Notes under the pieces: generated by a model | The model's database searches: none | Seen by the model: the letters and a program-made list of their open reading frames with translations, nothing else | Told to the model about the DNA's origin: nothing | Source of the DNA: Streptomyces brasiliensis | GTDB taxonomy: Bacteria; Actinomycetota; Actinomycetes; Streptomycetales; Streptomycetaceae | DNA: 64,000 nt | NCBI RefSeq assembly: GCF_014647875.1 | Contig: NZ_BMQA01000010.1 | Coordinates: 62,001-126,000 of the forward strand | Reading direction: 5' to 3' | Shown here: positions 25,014 through 34,466 of the stretch, piece by piece | Layout of the letters: each line of letters begins with the position of its first letter | How positions within the stretch are numbered: the first letter of the stretch is position 1 | Position numbers and translations under genes: made by a program

Positions 25014-26190
25014 CGTCCGACACCTGGATGAGCGCGTGCGTGCCGCTGATGCGCCACGCCGCCCCCTCGGCGGCGTCCAGTGCCGCCTCGGTGGCCGCGT
25101 CCAGGCCGGTGATCACGTCGGACTTCAGGGTGCGCAGGGTGGCGACCGGACCCGGGAAGCAGGCGGTGACGTCCCGGAAGGGCGTGGTCGGCGGCCACAG
25201 CCGGTCGCCCACCAGGCGGCGGTAGTTGAGGTCGCCCTTGAAGACGGTCAGCGATGCCCGGGCGAAGTCGGCGCGCAGGTCGCCGGGCATGTCCGCGTAC
25301 GGCAGCGGCGCCGCGGCGAAGGGGTGTGCGCGCACCGCGAGACGGCCGTCGGCCATCGCCGCCCACAGGCCCCGCCCGTACTCCCCCGCCGCGCCCGGCG
25401 CCGAGGTGAGCCGGCGCACGGCGTCGACCACATCGGCGGTCGTCGCGTCGGAGACGTAGTACGGGTACGGCTTGACGTGCAACACCGCCCGCCCGACGCG
25501 TCCCTCGGCCAGGAGGTGGGCGATCAGCAGCAGGTCTGGGACGAGTTCGCGCCCGGCGTTGTCCGCGACCACGCACAGGGTGCCGGTGCCGGACGGCTGG
25601 AGCAGGGACCACAGGGCCTCGCTGTCGTCGGCGACCAGACCGGGGACCGCTTCCTGTGCCTCGGCGCCCGCAGCCGACAGGCGGAAGCCCAGGTCCGCGC
25701 GGTTGCCCCAGAGCGAGCCGTGCAGCAGGGCCCGCGCCCGCTCGTGAGCCGGGCGGCCCTCCAGGGCGTCGAGGGCGGCGAGTTCCTCGTCCGTCTCCTT
25801 GGCGTCGAGTTCGGCGAGCTTGAACGGGCGGAAGGGGTCGATGCCCTGCCAGGCGCCGGGGCCGAACCAGCCGACGGCGTCCAGGAGCCGGCGGTAGAAG
25901 TAGCTCTCGGACCACAGCCAGGGCGCCTCGAACCAGGAGCGGCCGGCATGGGCGTCCACGCCCCAGACCCGCCACCGCTCCCGGTCGGGCGCGTTCGCCG
26001 GGAGAGGTTCGATCACGCCGTGCAGACAGCTCTCGAGGAGCGCGTCGAGCGCGCGGTGCTGCTCGGGTCCGTACGGGAAGGCATCCCGCACCTGCCCGAT
26101 GATCGCCGGATGCCGTTCGGCCAGCACGCCGTGGGGGAACGAGCCGGGTTCGTCGCCGAGGATCACGGGCGCGGTGGAGAGGTCGGACAT
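24985..26190 (-). CDS. ARMT1/DUF89-family damage-control phosphatase-like protein
   Basis: A 401-aa protein of the DUF89 family, whose studied members are metal-dependent phosphatases acting on damaged phosphometabolites. The hallmark metal-binding segment VVADNAGRELVPDLLL is near the middle, and KGDLNYRRLVGDRLW and TLRTLKSDVI near the end match the conserved Lys/Asp motifs. WFEAPWLWSESYFYRRLL is the ARMT1-type N-terminal signature. ATG 26190 is used; GTG 26199 is equally open. It begins 22 bp after the regulator gene at 26213-26860, so both are probably one transcript. Confidence 0.85.
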   Translation of the reverse strand: MSDLSTAPVILGDEPGSFPHGVLAERHPAIIGQVRDAFPYGPEQHRALDALLESCLHGVIEPLPANAPDRERWRVWGVDAHAGRSWFEAPWLWSESYFYRRLLDAVGWFGPGAWQGIDPFRPFKLAELDAKETDEELAALDALEGRPAHERARALLHGSLWGNRADLGFRLSAAGAEAQEAVPGLVADDSEALWSLLQPSGTGTLCVVADNAGRELVPDLLLIAHLLAEGRVGRAVLHVKPYPYYVSDATTADVVDAVRRLTSAPGAAGEYGRGLWAAMADGRLAVRAHPFAAAPLPYADMPGDLRADFARASLTVFKGDLNYRRLVGDRLWPPTTPFRDVTACFPGPVATLRTLKSDVITGLDAATEAALDAAEGAAWRISGTHALIQVSDVTSPVAEAT

Positions 26191-26212
26191 GTGCGTCACC
26201 GTACCGCGCGGG

Positions 26213-26860
26213 TCAGACGGTTCTGATCTCCCGCTCCAGCTGCGTGGCGAGCGTCAGATAGCGGGCCCGACGCGGTACCGGGACCAGAGCGCGGATCATC
26301 AGGTGCCACATCTCGGTGATCCTGCGGGGCAGCCGGGTGACGGGTTCGAGGGAGCGGCCCGTGACCCGCGTGCCGACGAAGAAACAGACCAGGGAGTGGG
26401 CCACGGCCTCCACGTCGATGTCCGCGTGGACGTCGGACTCCCTGACGGCGCCGAGGAGTTTGCGGGTCGTGATCTCCAGCCATTCGGTGAAGGGGTGCTT
26501 GAGCGGCGGCCGGACGGCCAGGTCGGCCGTGGCCAGACGGAGTCCGGCCCGCGGGATCGGACCCTCCACGGCGAGCCGAGCGATGCCGAACATGGTGCGC
26601 ATCAGGGCCTCGAGGGAGGAGCAGCCGCGGCTGTCCACCTCCTTCACCACCTGGCGCGCGGCCCGGGACTGCAGCTCCATGATGGCGTGCGCCAGGTCCT
26701 CCTTGGCCGCGAAGTGGAAGTACAGGGCGCCCTTGGTGACCTGGGCGTGCTCGACGATGTCGCTCAGGCTGGTGGATTCGTAGCCACGGCGGTCGAACAG
26801 GTCGGCGGCGGCTGTGATGATCGTTGCTCGGGTCTGCTCGGCCCGTAACTGCCTCGCCAT
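26213..26860 (-). CDS. TetR-family regulator, gamma-butyrolactone receptor-like (ScbR/ArpA group)
   Basis: A 215-aa repressor-type protein. The N-terminal helix-turn-helix (QTRATIITAAADLFDRRGYESTSL then VTKGALYFHFAAKEDLA) closely follows the ScbR/ArpA/CprB group, and the C-terminal half has the group-typical MWHLMIRALVP region. True receptors bind gamma-butyrolactones; pseudo-receptors bind other ligands such as antibiotics. No butyrolactone synthase (AfsA-like) gene is near, which favours an orphan or pseudo-receptor. AAGGAG precedes ATG 26860. An ARE-like palindrome lies 25 bp upstream, suggesting autoregulation together with the DUF89 gene. Confidence 0.88.
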   Translation of the reverse strand: MARQLRAEQTRATIITAAADLFDRRGYESTSLSDIVEHAQVTKGALYFHFAAKEDLAHAIMELQSRAARQVVKEVDSRGCSSLEALMRTMFGIARLAVEGPIPRAGLRLATADLAVRPPLKHPFTEWLEITTRKLLGAVRESDVHADIDVEAVAHSLVCFFVGTRVTGRSLEPVTRLPRRITEMWHLMIRALVPVPRRARYLTLATQLEREIRTV

Positions 26861-26884
26861 CGACTGAACACTCCTTGCGGACGG

Positions 26885-26910
26885 AAACGAACGGGACGTG
26901 CCGTTTGTTT
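26885..26910. promoter_or_regulatory. ARE-like palindromic operator upstream of the GBL-receptor-like gene
   Basis: AAACGAACGG (26885-26894) and CCGTTTGTTT (26901-26910) are inverted repeats matching at 9 of 10 positions with a 6-nt centre. The ACGG/CCGT core flanked by A- and T-rich arms resembles autoregulatory elements bound by ScbR/ArpA-type repressors. Confidence 0.6.
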
Positions 26911-27275
26911 ATTACCCCTCGCACACGATAGCTCACCGTGTGACAGCAGGATCCAGGTGTGCGGACCTGGTGACCGGCACGTGTGACTCGTGAACGAACG
27001 GCCGTGACTGTGTTCGGAGTTCGAAAAGCGGACGATGTCAAACCACGGCCCTCCCTCGGCTCTCTCCCGCATCCGGAGGCATTGGCGGGTGGCGGACCGC
27101 CGCACCGGTGATCGCCACGATACGAGGCAGCTGGTCGGTTCTCAATGCCACCTCGTCAGGTCCGTAAAACGGACGGCCCGGTCGGTGTGGCGCATCCAGG
27201 GCCTGAACGGGGCGGGGCCGTTTCCCGTACTGCACGGAGCAGCCCGTTCCCGCGCCGGCCGAGGAGACGTCCCGG
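26911..27275. other. Intergenic region without a recognised gene
   Basis: This divergent gap separates the regulator gene from the LPMO gene. It should hold the LPMO promoter; a GAGGAG ribosome site ends it at 27261-27266. I see no conserved reading frame or RNA gene. Confidence 0.5.
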
Positions 27276-28208
<933 letters not shown>

Positions 28209-28211
<3 letters not shown>

Positions 28212-28225
28212 ACGCGGAGCGTTCA
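28209..28225. terminator. Small hairpin between convergent genes
   Basis: TGAACGC (28209-28215) and GCGTTCA (28219-28225) form a perfect 7-bp stem with a GGA loop. The left arm includes the stop codon of the LPMO gene, and the convergent secreted-protein gene ends at 28230. Confidence 0.45.
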
Positions 28226-28229
28226 GTGG

Positions 28230-28859
28230 TCAGTTGACATCGACGGGCACCCCGCCCTGGGTGGCGTCGACGACGGGCGCATATGTCGCGGTGAAGTAGG
28301 CGGTGGAGAAGCAGAGCGAGGAGCCCGAGGACTTGGTGAGCGGCTGGTTGGTGAAGGTGATGCTGTGGTCTGCGTTGTCAGCCGTACCGGTCAGGTCGAC
28401 CGCCTTGTAGACGCAGTTCACGTTGCCCAGCAGAGTGCGCAGGTTGATCGTACTCTGCACGCCGGAGATGGTGACGGTGCCGTCGGAGCCGACGGTGGCG
28501 CTGTACGGCAGGTTGTCGACGGTGATGCTGTTGACGCCGCTGACGCCGACGACGTTGCTGGTGCAGCTGCTGAAGTTCAGGCCCGTGAGCGACTCGGTGG
28601 CCGTGCCCGGGGCGGCGGGGTTGCCGGTGGCGGTGGCGCTGAAGTCGGAGGCGGCGCACTTCACTCCGCTGGTGCCGGTGGTGCTGGAGTAGAACGTGGC
28701 GTTGGTGCCGCTCGCCAGCTGGGAGGTGAGGGTGTCGCCGACCGCGACGGTGTTACCGCCCGCGGTGAGTACCGGGCCGGCGGCGGAGGCGGGCACGGCC
28801 ACCGCGAGGGTGACGGCGGCGACGGTTCCCGCGAGGGCGAGCATGTTTCGCTTGCGCAT
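28230..28859 (-). CDS. Secreted protein of unknown function, Gly/Thr/Ser-rich
   Basis: A 209-aa exported protein. MRKRNMLALAGTVAAVTLAVAVPASAA is a clear signal peptide cleaved after ASAA near residue 27. The mature chain is rich in Thr, Ser, Gly and Val with beta-type alternation and five Cys, which suggests a disulfide-stabilised beta-sandwich. No catalytic motif is seen. Related secreted proteins occur widely in Streptomyces without known function (family recall). An AGAGAGGCACTCCC-type leader precedes ATG 28859. It converges on the LPMO gene. Confidence 0.75.
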   Translation of the reverse strand: MRKRNMLALAGTVAAVTLAVAVPASAAGPVLTAGGNTVAVGDTLTSQLASGTNATFYSSTTGTSGVKCAASDFSATATGNPAAPGTATESLTGLNFSSCTSNVVGVSGVNSITVDNLPYSATVGSDGTVTISGVQSTINLRTLLGNVNCVYKAVDLTGTADNADHSITFTNQPLTKSSGSSLCFSTAYFTATYAPVVDATQGGVPVDVN

Positions 28860-28969
28860 GGGAGTGCCTCTCTTCTGGAAGTGGGGGTGCCAGATGACGT
28901 GGGGGTGGGTCCGAGGCGCGCGATCTGCCCGGTCCTGCCGACAGGCCGGGCATGGAGCGTGGGTGGTGC

Positions 28970-29122
28970 GTGAAAGGAGCCGTTCAAGGCCGAAGCCGCG
29001 GCTTCTTCATCGGGCTCCTCCTGGGCCTGGCGGGAAGCTGCCTGACCTTCGGCTGGCTACCGGACCAGGAGCCGAGGGCGGGCCGCCGCAGGCGTCGCAA
29101 GGAGGCCCGAGCCGCCGGCTAG
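28970..29122 (+). CDS. Possible 50-aa membrane microprotein
   Basis: GTG 28970 to TAG 29120-29122 encodes 50 residues: a basic start, a hydrophobic segment (FFIGLLLGLAGSCLTFGWL, about residues 12-30) and a very basic tail GRRRRRKEARAAG. This reads like a small one-pass membrane protein with a cytoplasmic basic end, and it fills a gap between two diverging transcripts. The ribosome site (GGAG at 28954-28957) is weak and distant, so the call is tentative. Confidence 0.4.
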   Translation: MKGAVQGRSRGFFIGLLLGLAGSCLTFGWLPDQEPRAGRRRRRKEARAAG

Positions 29123-29136
29123 CTCCTCCGTCCCGG

Positions 29137-29871
29137 TCAGACCCCGGGCAGCCTGCGCGGTTCGATGCGCTCCTCGCTCACGCCGTCCCCGTCCCGGGTC
29201 ACGGCGTACGCGCCCTTGCCCGGTACCTCCGCGACCGCTTCGACGAGCCGCGTACCCCGGTAGACCAGGCCGACCCCGTCGTCCGTGCAGTGCGTGGTGG
29301 GCAGGGTGCCCTCGGCGACCAGACGGTGGACCAGGGGGCGGCGGCCCGGGTCGGTGTCGTAGTGGACACCGTTGCCGTACGGCAGAAAGCCGAGCGCGTC
29401 CGTGAGGGGGCGGAGTTCCGGTCCGAAGGAGTCCGTCGTGCCGCCCCGGAACCAGCAGATGGATCCGGCGCTGACCCCGCTCAGGACGACTCCGGCCGCC
29501 CAGGCGCGTCGCATGATCCGGTCCAGGCCGTGCACCCGCCACACGGCGAGCAGGTTGGCCACCGAGCCGCCCATGACCCAGACGACGTCCTGTGCGAGGA
29601 CCGAAGCTTCCACGTCCTCGAGGTTGGGCCTGGGGAAGAGGTGGAGCGGCGTGAGATCGAACCCGGCCACCCGCGCCGCCTCGGTCATCCGTGCCGTGAA
29701 GTGCTCGGCGTCCCCTATGGCCGTGCCGACGTACATCACACGCGGCCGGCGCCCGTGCGCACCCGACAGGTCCACGGCGTGATGGACCAGCGCGTCGAAC
29801 TCGACCATGGTCCGCCCGCCCGTGCGGTGTCCGCCGGACGTCGCGACGATGGTGGGTTCGATGGCGGCCAT
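29137..29871 (-). CDS. Peptidase S51 (peptidase E/cyanophycinase-like) family protein
   Basis: A 244-aa cytoplasmic protein of the S51 family, related to Asp-dipeptidase PepE and cyanophycinase. The nucleophile motif GVSAGSICWF is present, preceded by VWVMGGSVANLLAVWR, the class-I glutaminase-like strand. GNGVHYDTDPGRRP supplies the likely His region. Length fits PepE. ATG 29871 starts the gene. It is monocistronic as far as can be seen and is divergent from terB. Confidence 0.85.
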   Translation of the reverse strand: MAAIEPTIVATSGGHRTGGRTMVEFDALVHHAVDLSGAHGRRPRVMYVGTAIGDAEHFTARMTEAARVAGFDLTPLHLFPRPNLEDVEASVLAQDVVWVMGGSVANLLAVWRVHGLDRIMRRAWAAGVVLSGVSAGSICWFRGGTTDSFGPELRPLTDALGFLPYGNGVHYDTDPGRRPLVHRLVAEGTLPTTHCTDDGVGLVYRGTRLVEAVAEVPGKGAYAVTRDGDGVSEERIEPRRLPGV

Positions 29872-29952
29872 GATCGCGATGCTAGCCCCAAGGGGCCGGA
29901 TCCGTGCCGCGAGTTGTCGTGATCCCCGGAACTTCTCGGCCCCGCCGGGAGT

Positions 29953-29970
29953 TTCTACCTTGTTGTAGAA
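29953..29970. promoter_or_regulatory. Inverted repeat upstream of the terB-like gene
   Basis: TTCTAC (29953-29958) and GTAGAA (29965-29970) are a perfect inverted repeat with a 6-nt centre, 30 bp before the start codon at 30000. It could be an operator or part of the promoter. Confidence 0.35.
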
Positions 29971-29999
29971 GCAATCGTCTGTGCATACGAGGAGTTCGC

Positions 30000-30455
30000 A
30001 TGGCCCTGTGGGACCGCATCAAGGAGTCGGCATCGACGATGCAGACCCAGCTCGTGGCGAAGAAGAACGATCTGAAGAGCGGTGCCTTTCGTGACGCGAG
30101 CATGGCGATGTGCGCCCTTGTCGCCGCTGCCGACGGGACCATCGACCCCGCCGAGCGTCAGCGCGTGGCACAGCTCATCGCCACCAACGAGGTGCTGCAG
30201 AACTTCCCGGCGGACGACCTGCGGCGCCGTTTCGAGGAGAACCTGAACAAGCTCACCGCCGACTTCGCCTTCGGCAAGGTGAGCGTGCTCCAGGAGATCG
30301 CCAAGGCGAAGAAGAAGCCCGCCGAGGCCCGTGCCGTGATTCAGATCGGCATCGTCATCGGCGGCGCGGACGGTGACTTCGACAAGACCGAGCAGGCCGT
30401 GGTGCGGGAAGCGTGCTTCACGCTGGACCTCCCGCCGCACGAGTTCGACCTCTGA
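30000..30455 (+). CDS. TerB-family tellurite resistance protein
   Basis: A 151-aa all-helical cytoplasmic protein of the TerB family. The repeated helical pattern with acidic metal-binding loops is visible as ALVAAADGTIDPAERQRV and IGGADGDFDKTEQAVV. TerB proteins accompany tellurite resistance and stress signalling; a lone copy such as this cannot be assigned to tellurite specifically. The basic segment EIAKAKKKPAEA is typical of actinobacterial members. ATG 30000 has GAGGAG upstream (29989-29994). It converges on the binding-protein gene across a strong hairpin. Confidence 0.88.
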   Translation: MALWDRIKESASTMQTQLVAKKNDLKSGAFRDASMAMCALVAAADGTIDPAERQRVAQLIATNEVLQNFPADDLRRRFEENLNKLTADFAFGKVSVLQEIAKAKKKPAEARAVIQIGIVIGGADGDFDKTEQAVVREACFTLDLPPHEFDL

Positions 30456-30480
30456 CCGGCGGTTTCTTCCGGTCTTTCGG

Positions 30481-30512
30481 CGCGGGTGCCCCCACATCCG
30501 GAGGCACCCGCG
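30481..30512. terminator. 10-bp perfect hairpin, bidirectional terminator
   Basis: CGCGGGTGCC (30481-30490) pairs exactly with GGCACCCGCG (30503-30512) around a 12-nt loop. It lies between the convergent terB-like and osmoprotectant-binding-protein genes. Confidence 0.75.
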
Positions 30513-30526
30513 TCTTCCGGTCCGGG

Positions 30527-31483
30527 TCAGTCCAGGCCCGCCGACTTCAGCCAGGCCTTGGCCACGTCCAGCGGGTCCTTGTTCTCGGACTGCACCTGGG
30601 TGTCCAGGTCCAGCAGCGTCGCCGTGTCCAGCTTGGCCGAGACCGCGTTCAGCGCGTCGACGCCGTCCTGGGAGAGCCCGCTCTTGTAGACGAGCGGCTG
30701 GACGTTCTCGAAGCCGAAGAGGTTCTCCGGGTCCTGCAGGACGACGAACTTCTCCTTGGAGATGGCCGGGTCCGTGGTGAAGATGTCCGCGGCCTGCACG
30801 GTGTTCTTCTTCAGCGCCGCCTGCGTCAGCGGACCGCCCGCGTCGAGCGCCTTGAAGGACTTGAACTCCAGGCCGTATACGTCCTTGAGGCCGACCAGGC
30901 CCTGCTGCCGCGTCTGGAACTCCGGCGAGGCCCCGATGACCAGGTCCTTCGCGACCGGCTTGAGGTCGGCGATGGAGGACTTGTCGGTCAGGTTGTACTT
31001 CTGCGCGGTGGCCGCGTTCAGCGTGACCGAGTCCTTGTCCTGCGCCGGCGCCGGCTTCAGCAGCGTCAGCTTGGAGTCGAGCTTGGCGTCGATGGCCGCC
31101 GTGGTCGCCTCGACCGTCTTCGGAGTGGCCTTCGGGTCGAGGTAGGCCAGCAGCGCGCCGTTGTATTCGGGCAGGACCGAGATGGTGCCGTTCTTGAGCA
31201 GGCCGTACGTCGTCTCACGGCTGCCGATGTTCAGCTTGTAGGAGACCTTGATCCCCTTGGCCTTGAGGGCCTCGCCGTAGATGTCGGCGACGAGGATGCT
31301 CTCGGCGAAGTTGTTCGAGCCGACGACGACCGTGTCACTGCCGGCCTTGTCGCCGGAGAGCGGGTCGGACTTGTCGTCGGAGGAGGAACAGCCCGCCAGC
31401 AGGGCCGTTGCCGCGGCGAGCGCGACGGCCGCCGCGCCTCGGTTTCTCCGGATTGACCTGCTGGTGTGGGTGTTGGAAGTCAC
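30527..31483 (-). CDS. Glycine betaine/osmoprotectant ABC transporter substrate-binding lipoprotein
   Basis: A 318-aa lipoprotein of the OpuBC/ProX (OsmF) family, which captures betaine, choline or related osmoprotectants outside the membrane. The lipobox is LLAGC with Cys32. The mature chain has TVVVGSNNFAESILVADIYGEAL, SVLPEYNGALLAYLD and GFENVQPLVYKSGL, typical of the fold. GTG 31483 was taken because it places a normal lipoprotein signal at the N-terminus. The matching ATPase and permease genes lie 4.5 kb away on the same strand, on the other side of the conservon, so this gene has its own promoter. Confidence 0.88.
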   Translation of the reverse strand: MTSNTHTSRSIRRNRGAAAVALAAATALLAGCSSSDDKSDPLSGDKAGSDTVVVGSNNFAESILVADIYGEALKAKGIKVSYKLNIGSRETTYGLLKNGTISVLPEYNGALLAYLDPKATPKTVEATTAAIDAKLDSKLTLLKPAPAQDKDSVTLNAATAQKYNLTDKSSIADLKPVAKDLVIGASPEFQTRQQGLVGLKDVYGLEFKSFKALDAGGPLTQAALKKNTVQAADIFTTDPAISKEKFVVLQDPENLFGFENVQPLVYKSGLSQDGVDALNAVSAKLDTATLLDLDTQVQSENKDPLDVAKAWLKSAGLD

Positions 31484-31784
31484 GGTTCCCGTTCCGGGCT
31501 CTGGAGTTGGCTGGGGGTCTGTGTACAGGACTGCAACGGACTGCGAACAGTTCTTCACTGATCCAATCCAGCCCGTTCTCACCCAGTCAAGCGCCACCGG
31601 GTCACCGATTGGCTTCGATCCCTGCTCTCTTGTGATGGATTCTTGATGAAGTGCGGCCCGATCGTGGGTTCGAAGAGGCTGTAGTCTCGCCGCAGTTGAT
31701 TTCCGTCACTGCGGTGCACGGGGCCCGCACGAGTGTCGTCACGTATCAGCTTTCGGGTGGAGGCACCCGCACGAAGGAGGCCCG

Positions 31785-34466
31785 GTGTCCACGAACCAAG
31801 TGGACGCGCCCGCCCGGCCCGCCCCTCCGACCAGGGGTGGCATACGGGGCTTCGCCGACCGCTGGCCCTTCCGGCGCAAACTCAACCTGCTCGTCGGCAT
31901 TCCGCTCGCAGTGGTCGCCGTCCTGCTGACCTACCTCATCACCGACCTGCTCGGACAGGCGAACAGTGCGCGGTCGGCGGCCCAACTGGTGCGTGACAGC
32001 GCCCAGGTCGCCCGGCTCGTGGACCGGGTGGAGGCGGAGCACCAGCAGGCCATCCTGCTCTCGGCGCGCTACGAGGCCGGTGCCGAGATGCCCTCGGCCG
32101 ATGCCTACCGCAAGGCCCAGGAGGAGGTGAACTCCCAGGTGCGGAAGGTGCGCGGCACCTTCGGCGACCGCCTCCCGGACACCGCCGCGCGGGCGCTGCG
32201 CGAGGTCGAGGGCCTGTCCAGCCTGCGTGACTCGGTCGAGCAGGCCTACCTCCCGGCCGACAACATCGACCCGGCCTACGCCAACACCGCCAACGAGCTG
32301 ATCGACAGCCTCGGTCTCGACCGCAACGCGGCCCTCGCGTCCACCTTCACCGGCAACCTGCTGGACTCCCTGCTGCGCGCGGATGCCGCCCACGCTGCCT
32401 TCGAGACCAGCGTGTTCTCGGCGACGACCGGGGACACCAACGCGCTGATCGAGTTCACCAACGCGGTCGGCGCCTACGACCTCTACAACCACCAGGCCGA
32501 CCGCTTCGGCCGGTTCGCCACCGATGCGCAGGCCGAGGAGCTGGCCGGCGTCGAGCACACGCCCGCGCAGCGCGCCATCGCCGAGTCGTACGCCGAGATG
32601 CAGATCGACACCGGCAGGCTGGAGGCGGGCAGCCAGGCGGAGATCCGGCTCGCGGTCAAGCAGGCCCTTGCCTCCTACCCGTACTACCCCGAACAGGCCG
32701 CGGCCCGGCTGAAGATCACCACCTCGCTGATCGGCCAGATCGCCGACCGCGCCGACAACACCTCCGAGTCCGCCACCTGGCGGGCCTCCCTGCTGCTGAG
32801 CGGCACGCTGCTCGGCTTCGCCCTCTGGATCGCCTTCGCGGTGCTCGTCCGCCGCTCGGTGATCCGTCCGGTGCAGGCCCTCACCGGTGTCGCGCACGAG
32901 GTCGCCGACGTAGCGGGCCGGGAACTGGCCCGGGTGGCCGACGACGACGCCGAGGACGACGGCCCGCCCCGGCTGCGGGACATGCCCGTCACCGCGCGCG
33001 ACGAGATCGGCGACCTGGCCGAGGCCTTCAACCAGGTGCAGACGACCGCCGCGGCGCTCCTCGAACGGCAGGTGCTCAGCCGCCGCAACACCGCCGAGAT
33101 GTTCGGCAACGTCGGGCGCCGTGTCAGCAACCTGACAACTCGTCAGCTCGCGCTGATCGATGCCGTGGAGCGCGGCGAGACCGACCCGGCGCTGCTCGAA
33201 CGCCTCTACTCCATCGACCACATCGCCGTACGTCTGCGCCGCAACGCCGACAGCCTGATGCTGCTGGCCGGCATCCGGGAGACGGTGCTCGAGGCGGGGC
33301 CGACCGAGCTGACCAACGTCGTACGGGCCGCCCTCGGGCAGATCGAGGGCTATCAGCGGGTACGGCTGTACGCCGCGACCGAGACCATGGTGGCGCCCGA
33401 CATCATCGGCGACCTGACCCTGATGGTGGCCGAACTCGTCGAGAACGCGGTGTCGTTCTCGCCGGAGGGCAGCCCCGTCGAGGTGACGGTCCGGGCCGGT
33501 GCCGAGGGCGCGCACGTCGTCGTCACCGATCACGGACTCGGGATGAGCGCGGAGCGGCTCGCCGAGGAGAACGCGCGGCTGATCCGCCGTGAGCGCCTCG
33601 ACCTGATGCCGACCAAGGTGCTGGGCCTGTTCGTGGTGGGCACCCTGGCCCGCCGCTGGGAGATCGGGGTCGAGCTGACCCGTACGCCGGGCGGCGGCGT
33701 GACGGCGGAGGTCTCGCTGCCGGCCTCGCTGCTGCTGACGATGAGCCCGGTGAACGCGGCCGCACCGACGGCGGCGGCCATCGAGCCGGCGTCCACCACA
33801 ACCGGCGGACCGAAGCCGTCTCTCACTGCTTCGGCCGACGAGGCCACTGCCGGCGAACCCGGCCCGCTCCCACGCAGAACCACCCGCCGAGACCGGGCGG
33901 AGGCCGGCACGCGGACGACGGCGCCCGTGGGAGAATCGACAGCGACGGCGCACGGCACGAGCCCGGCAGCGCCCGCCGGGAAGCCGACGGAACCCGACGG
34001 CACGAATCCGCCGGCGTCCGACGCCACGTCAACGCCCGCCACCGGAACGCCCGCCCCCGCACCCGGCCCGGTCTCAGCCGCCCCCGGCGATGCGCCTACC
34101 ATGGGCGGCAACGCGTCCGCGACGAGCAGTGGCAGGCCACCGAAGGCCCCGCTCATTCCCCGCGCCCGCACCGAGTCACCCCTCCCGGCCGTCGCCAGTG
34201 ACGCCGACGGCACCTCCCGCCCGCTGCGTCGCCGGGTCCGCGGAGCCACGCTCCGTACGACCGCCGGCACGCAGCAGGTGGTACCCCAGACCGTGCGTCC
34301 GACCGATGCCGACGCCGTACGCGACGCCCTCGACGAGTTCGAGGCCGCCGTGGAGCGCGCGCGGCGCGACAGCGACACCGGCAGCTTCGCGCGCCCCGGC
34401 GACGGCACCCGGCCGACGCACCGACCGCACGACCAGAACCACCACCCGGAAGGAGCCGAGCAGTGA
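31785..34466 (+). CDS. cvnA: Conservon sensor histidine kinase-like protein CvnA (NIT-HAMP-HATPase)
   Basis: An 893-aa membrane kinase-like protein. Transmembrane segments at about 33-53 and 325-345 enclose an extracellular nitrate/nitrite-sensing (NIT)-type domain. A HAMP region, a dimerisation helix and an HATPase domain follow; ATP-binding boxes are VAELVENAVSFSPEG and DHGLGMS. The last 220 residues or so are a disordered Ala/Pro/Thr tail. The usual His of an H-box is not evident, so phosphotransfer is doubtful. Conservons are Streptomyces multi-gene signalling units. GTG 31785 has AAGGAGG before it. Its stop overlaps the cvnB start by 4 bp. Confidence 0.9.
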   Translation: MSTNQVDAPARPAPPTRGGIRGFADRWPFRRKLNLLVGIPLAVVAVLLTYLITDLLGQANSARSAAQLVRDSAQVARLVDRVEAEHQQAILLSARYEAGAEMPSADAYRKAQEEVNSQVRKVRGTFGDRLPDTAARALREVEGLSSLRDSVEQAYLPADNIDPAYANTANELIDSLGLDRNAALASTFTGNLLDSLLRADAAHAAFETSVFSATTGDTNALIEFTNAVGAYDLYNHQADRFGRFATDAQAEELAGVEHTPAQRAIAESYAEMQIDTGRLEAGSQAEIRLAVKQALASYPYYPEQAAARLKITTSLIGQIADRADNTSESATWRASLLLSGTLLGFALWIAFAVLVRRSVIRPVQALTGVAHEVADVAGRELARVADDDAEDDGPPRLRDMPVTARDEIGDLAEAFNQVQTTAAALLERQVLSRRNTAEMFGNVGRRVSNLTTRQLALIDAVERGETDPALLERLYSIDHIAVRLRRNADSLMLLAGIRETVLEAGPTELTNVVRAALGQIEGYQRVRLYAATETMVAPDIIGDLTLMVAELVENAVSFSPEGSPVEVTVRAGAEGAHVVVTDHGLGMSAERLAEENARLIRRERLDLMPTKVLGLFVVGTLARRWEIGVELTRTPGGGVTAEVSLPASLLLTMSPVNAAAPTAAAIEPASTTTGGPKPSLTASADEATAGEPGPLPRRTTRRDRAEAGTRTTAPVGESTATAHGTSPAAPAGKPTEPDGTNPPASDATSTPATGTPAPAPGPVSAAPGDAPTMGGNASATSSGRPPKAPLIPRARTESPLPAVASDADGTSRPLRRRVRGATLRTTAGTQQVVPQTVRPTDADAVRDALDEFEAAVERARRDSDTGSFARPGDGTRPTHRPHDQNHHPEGAEQ

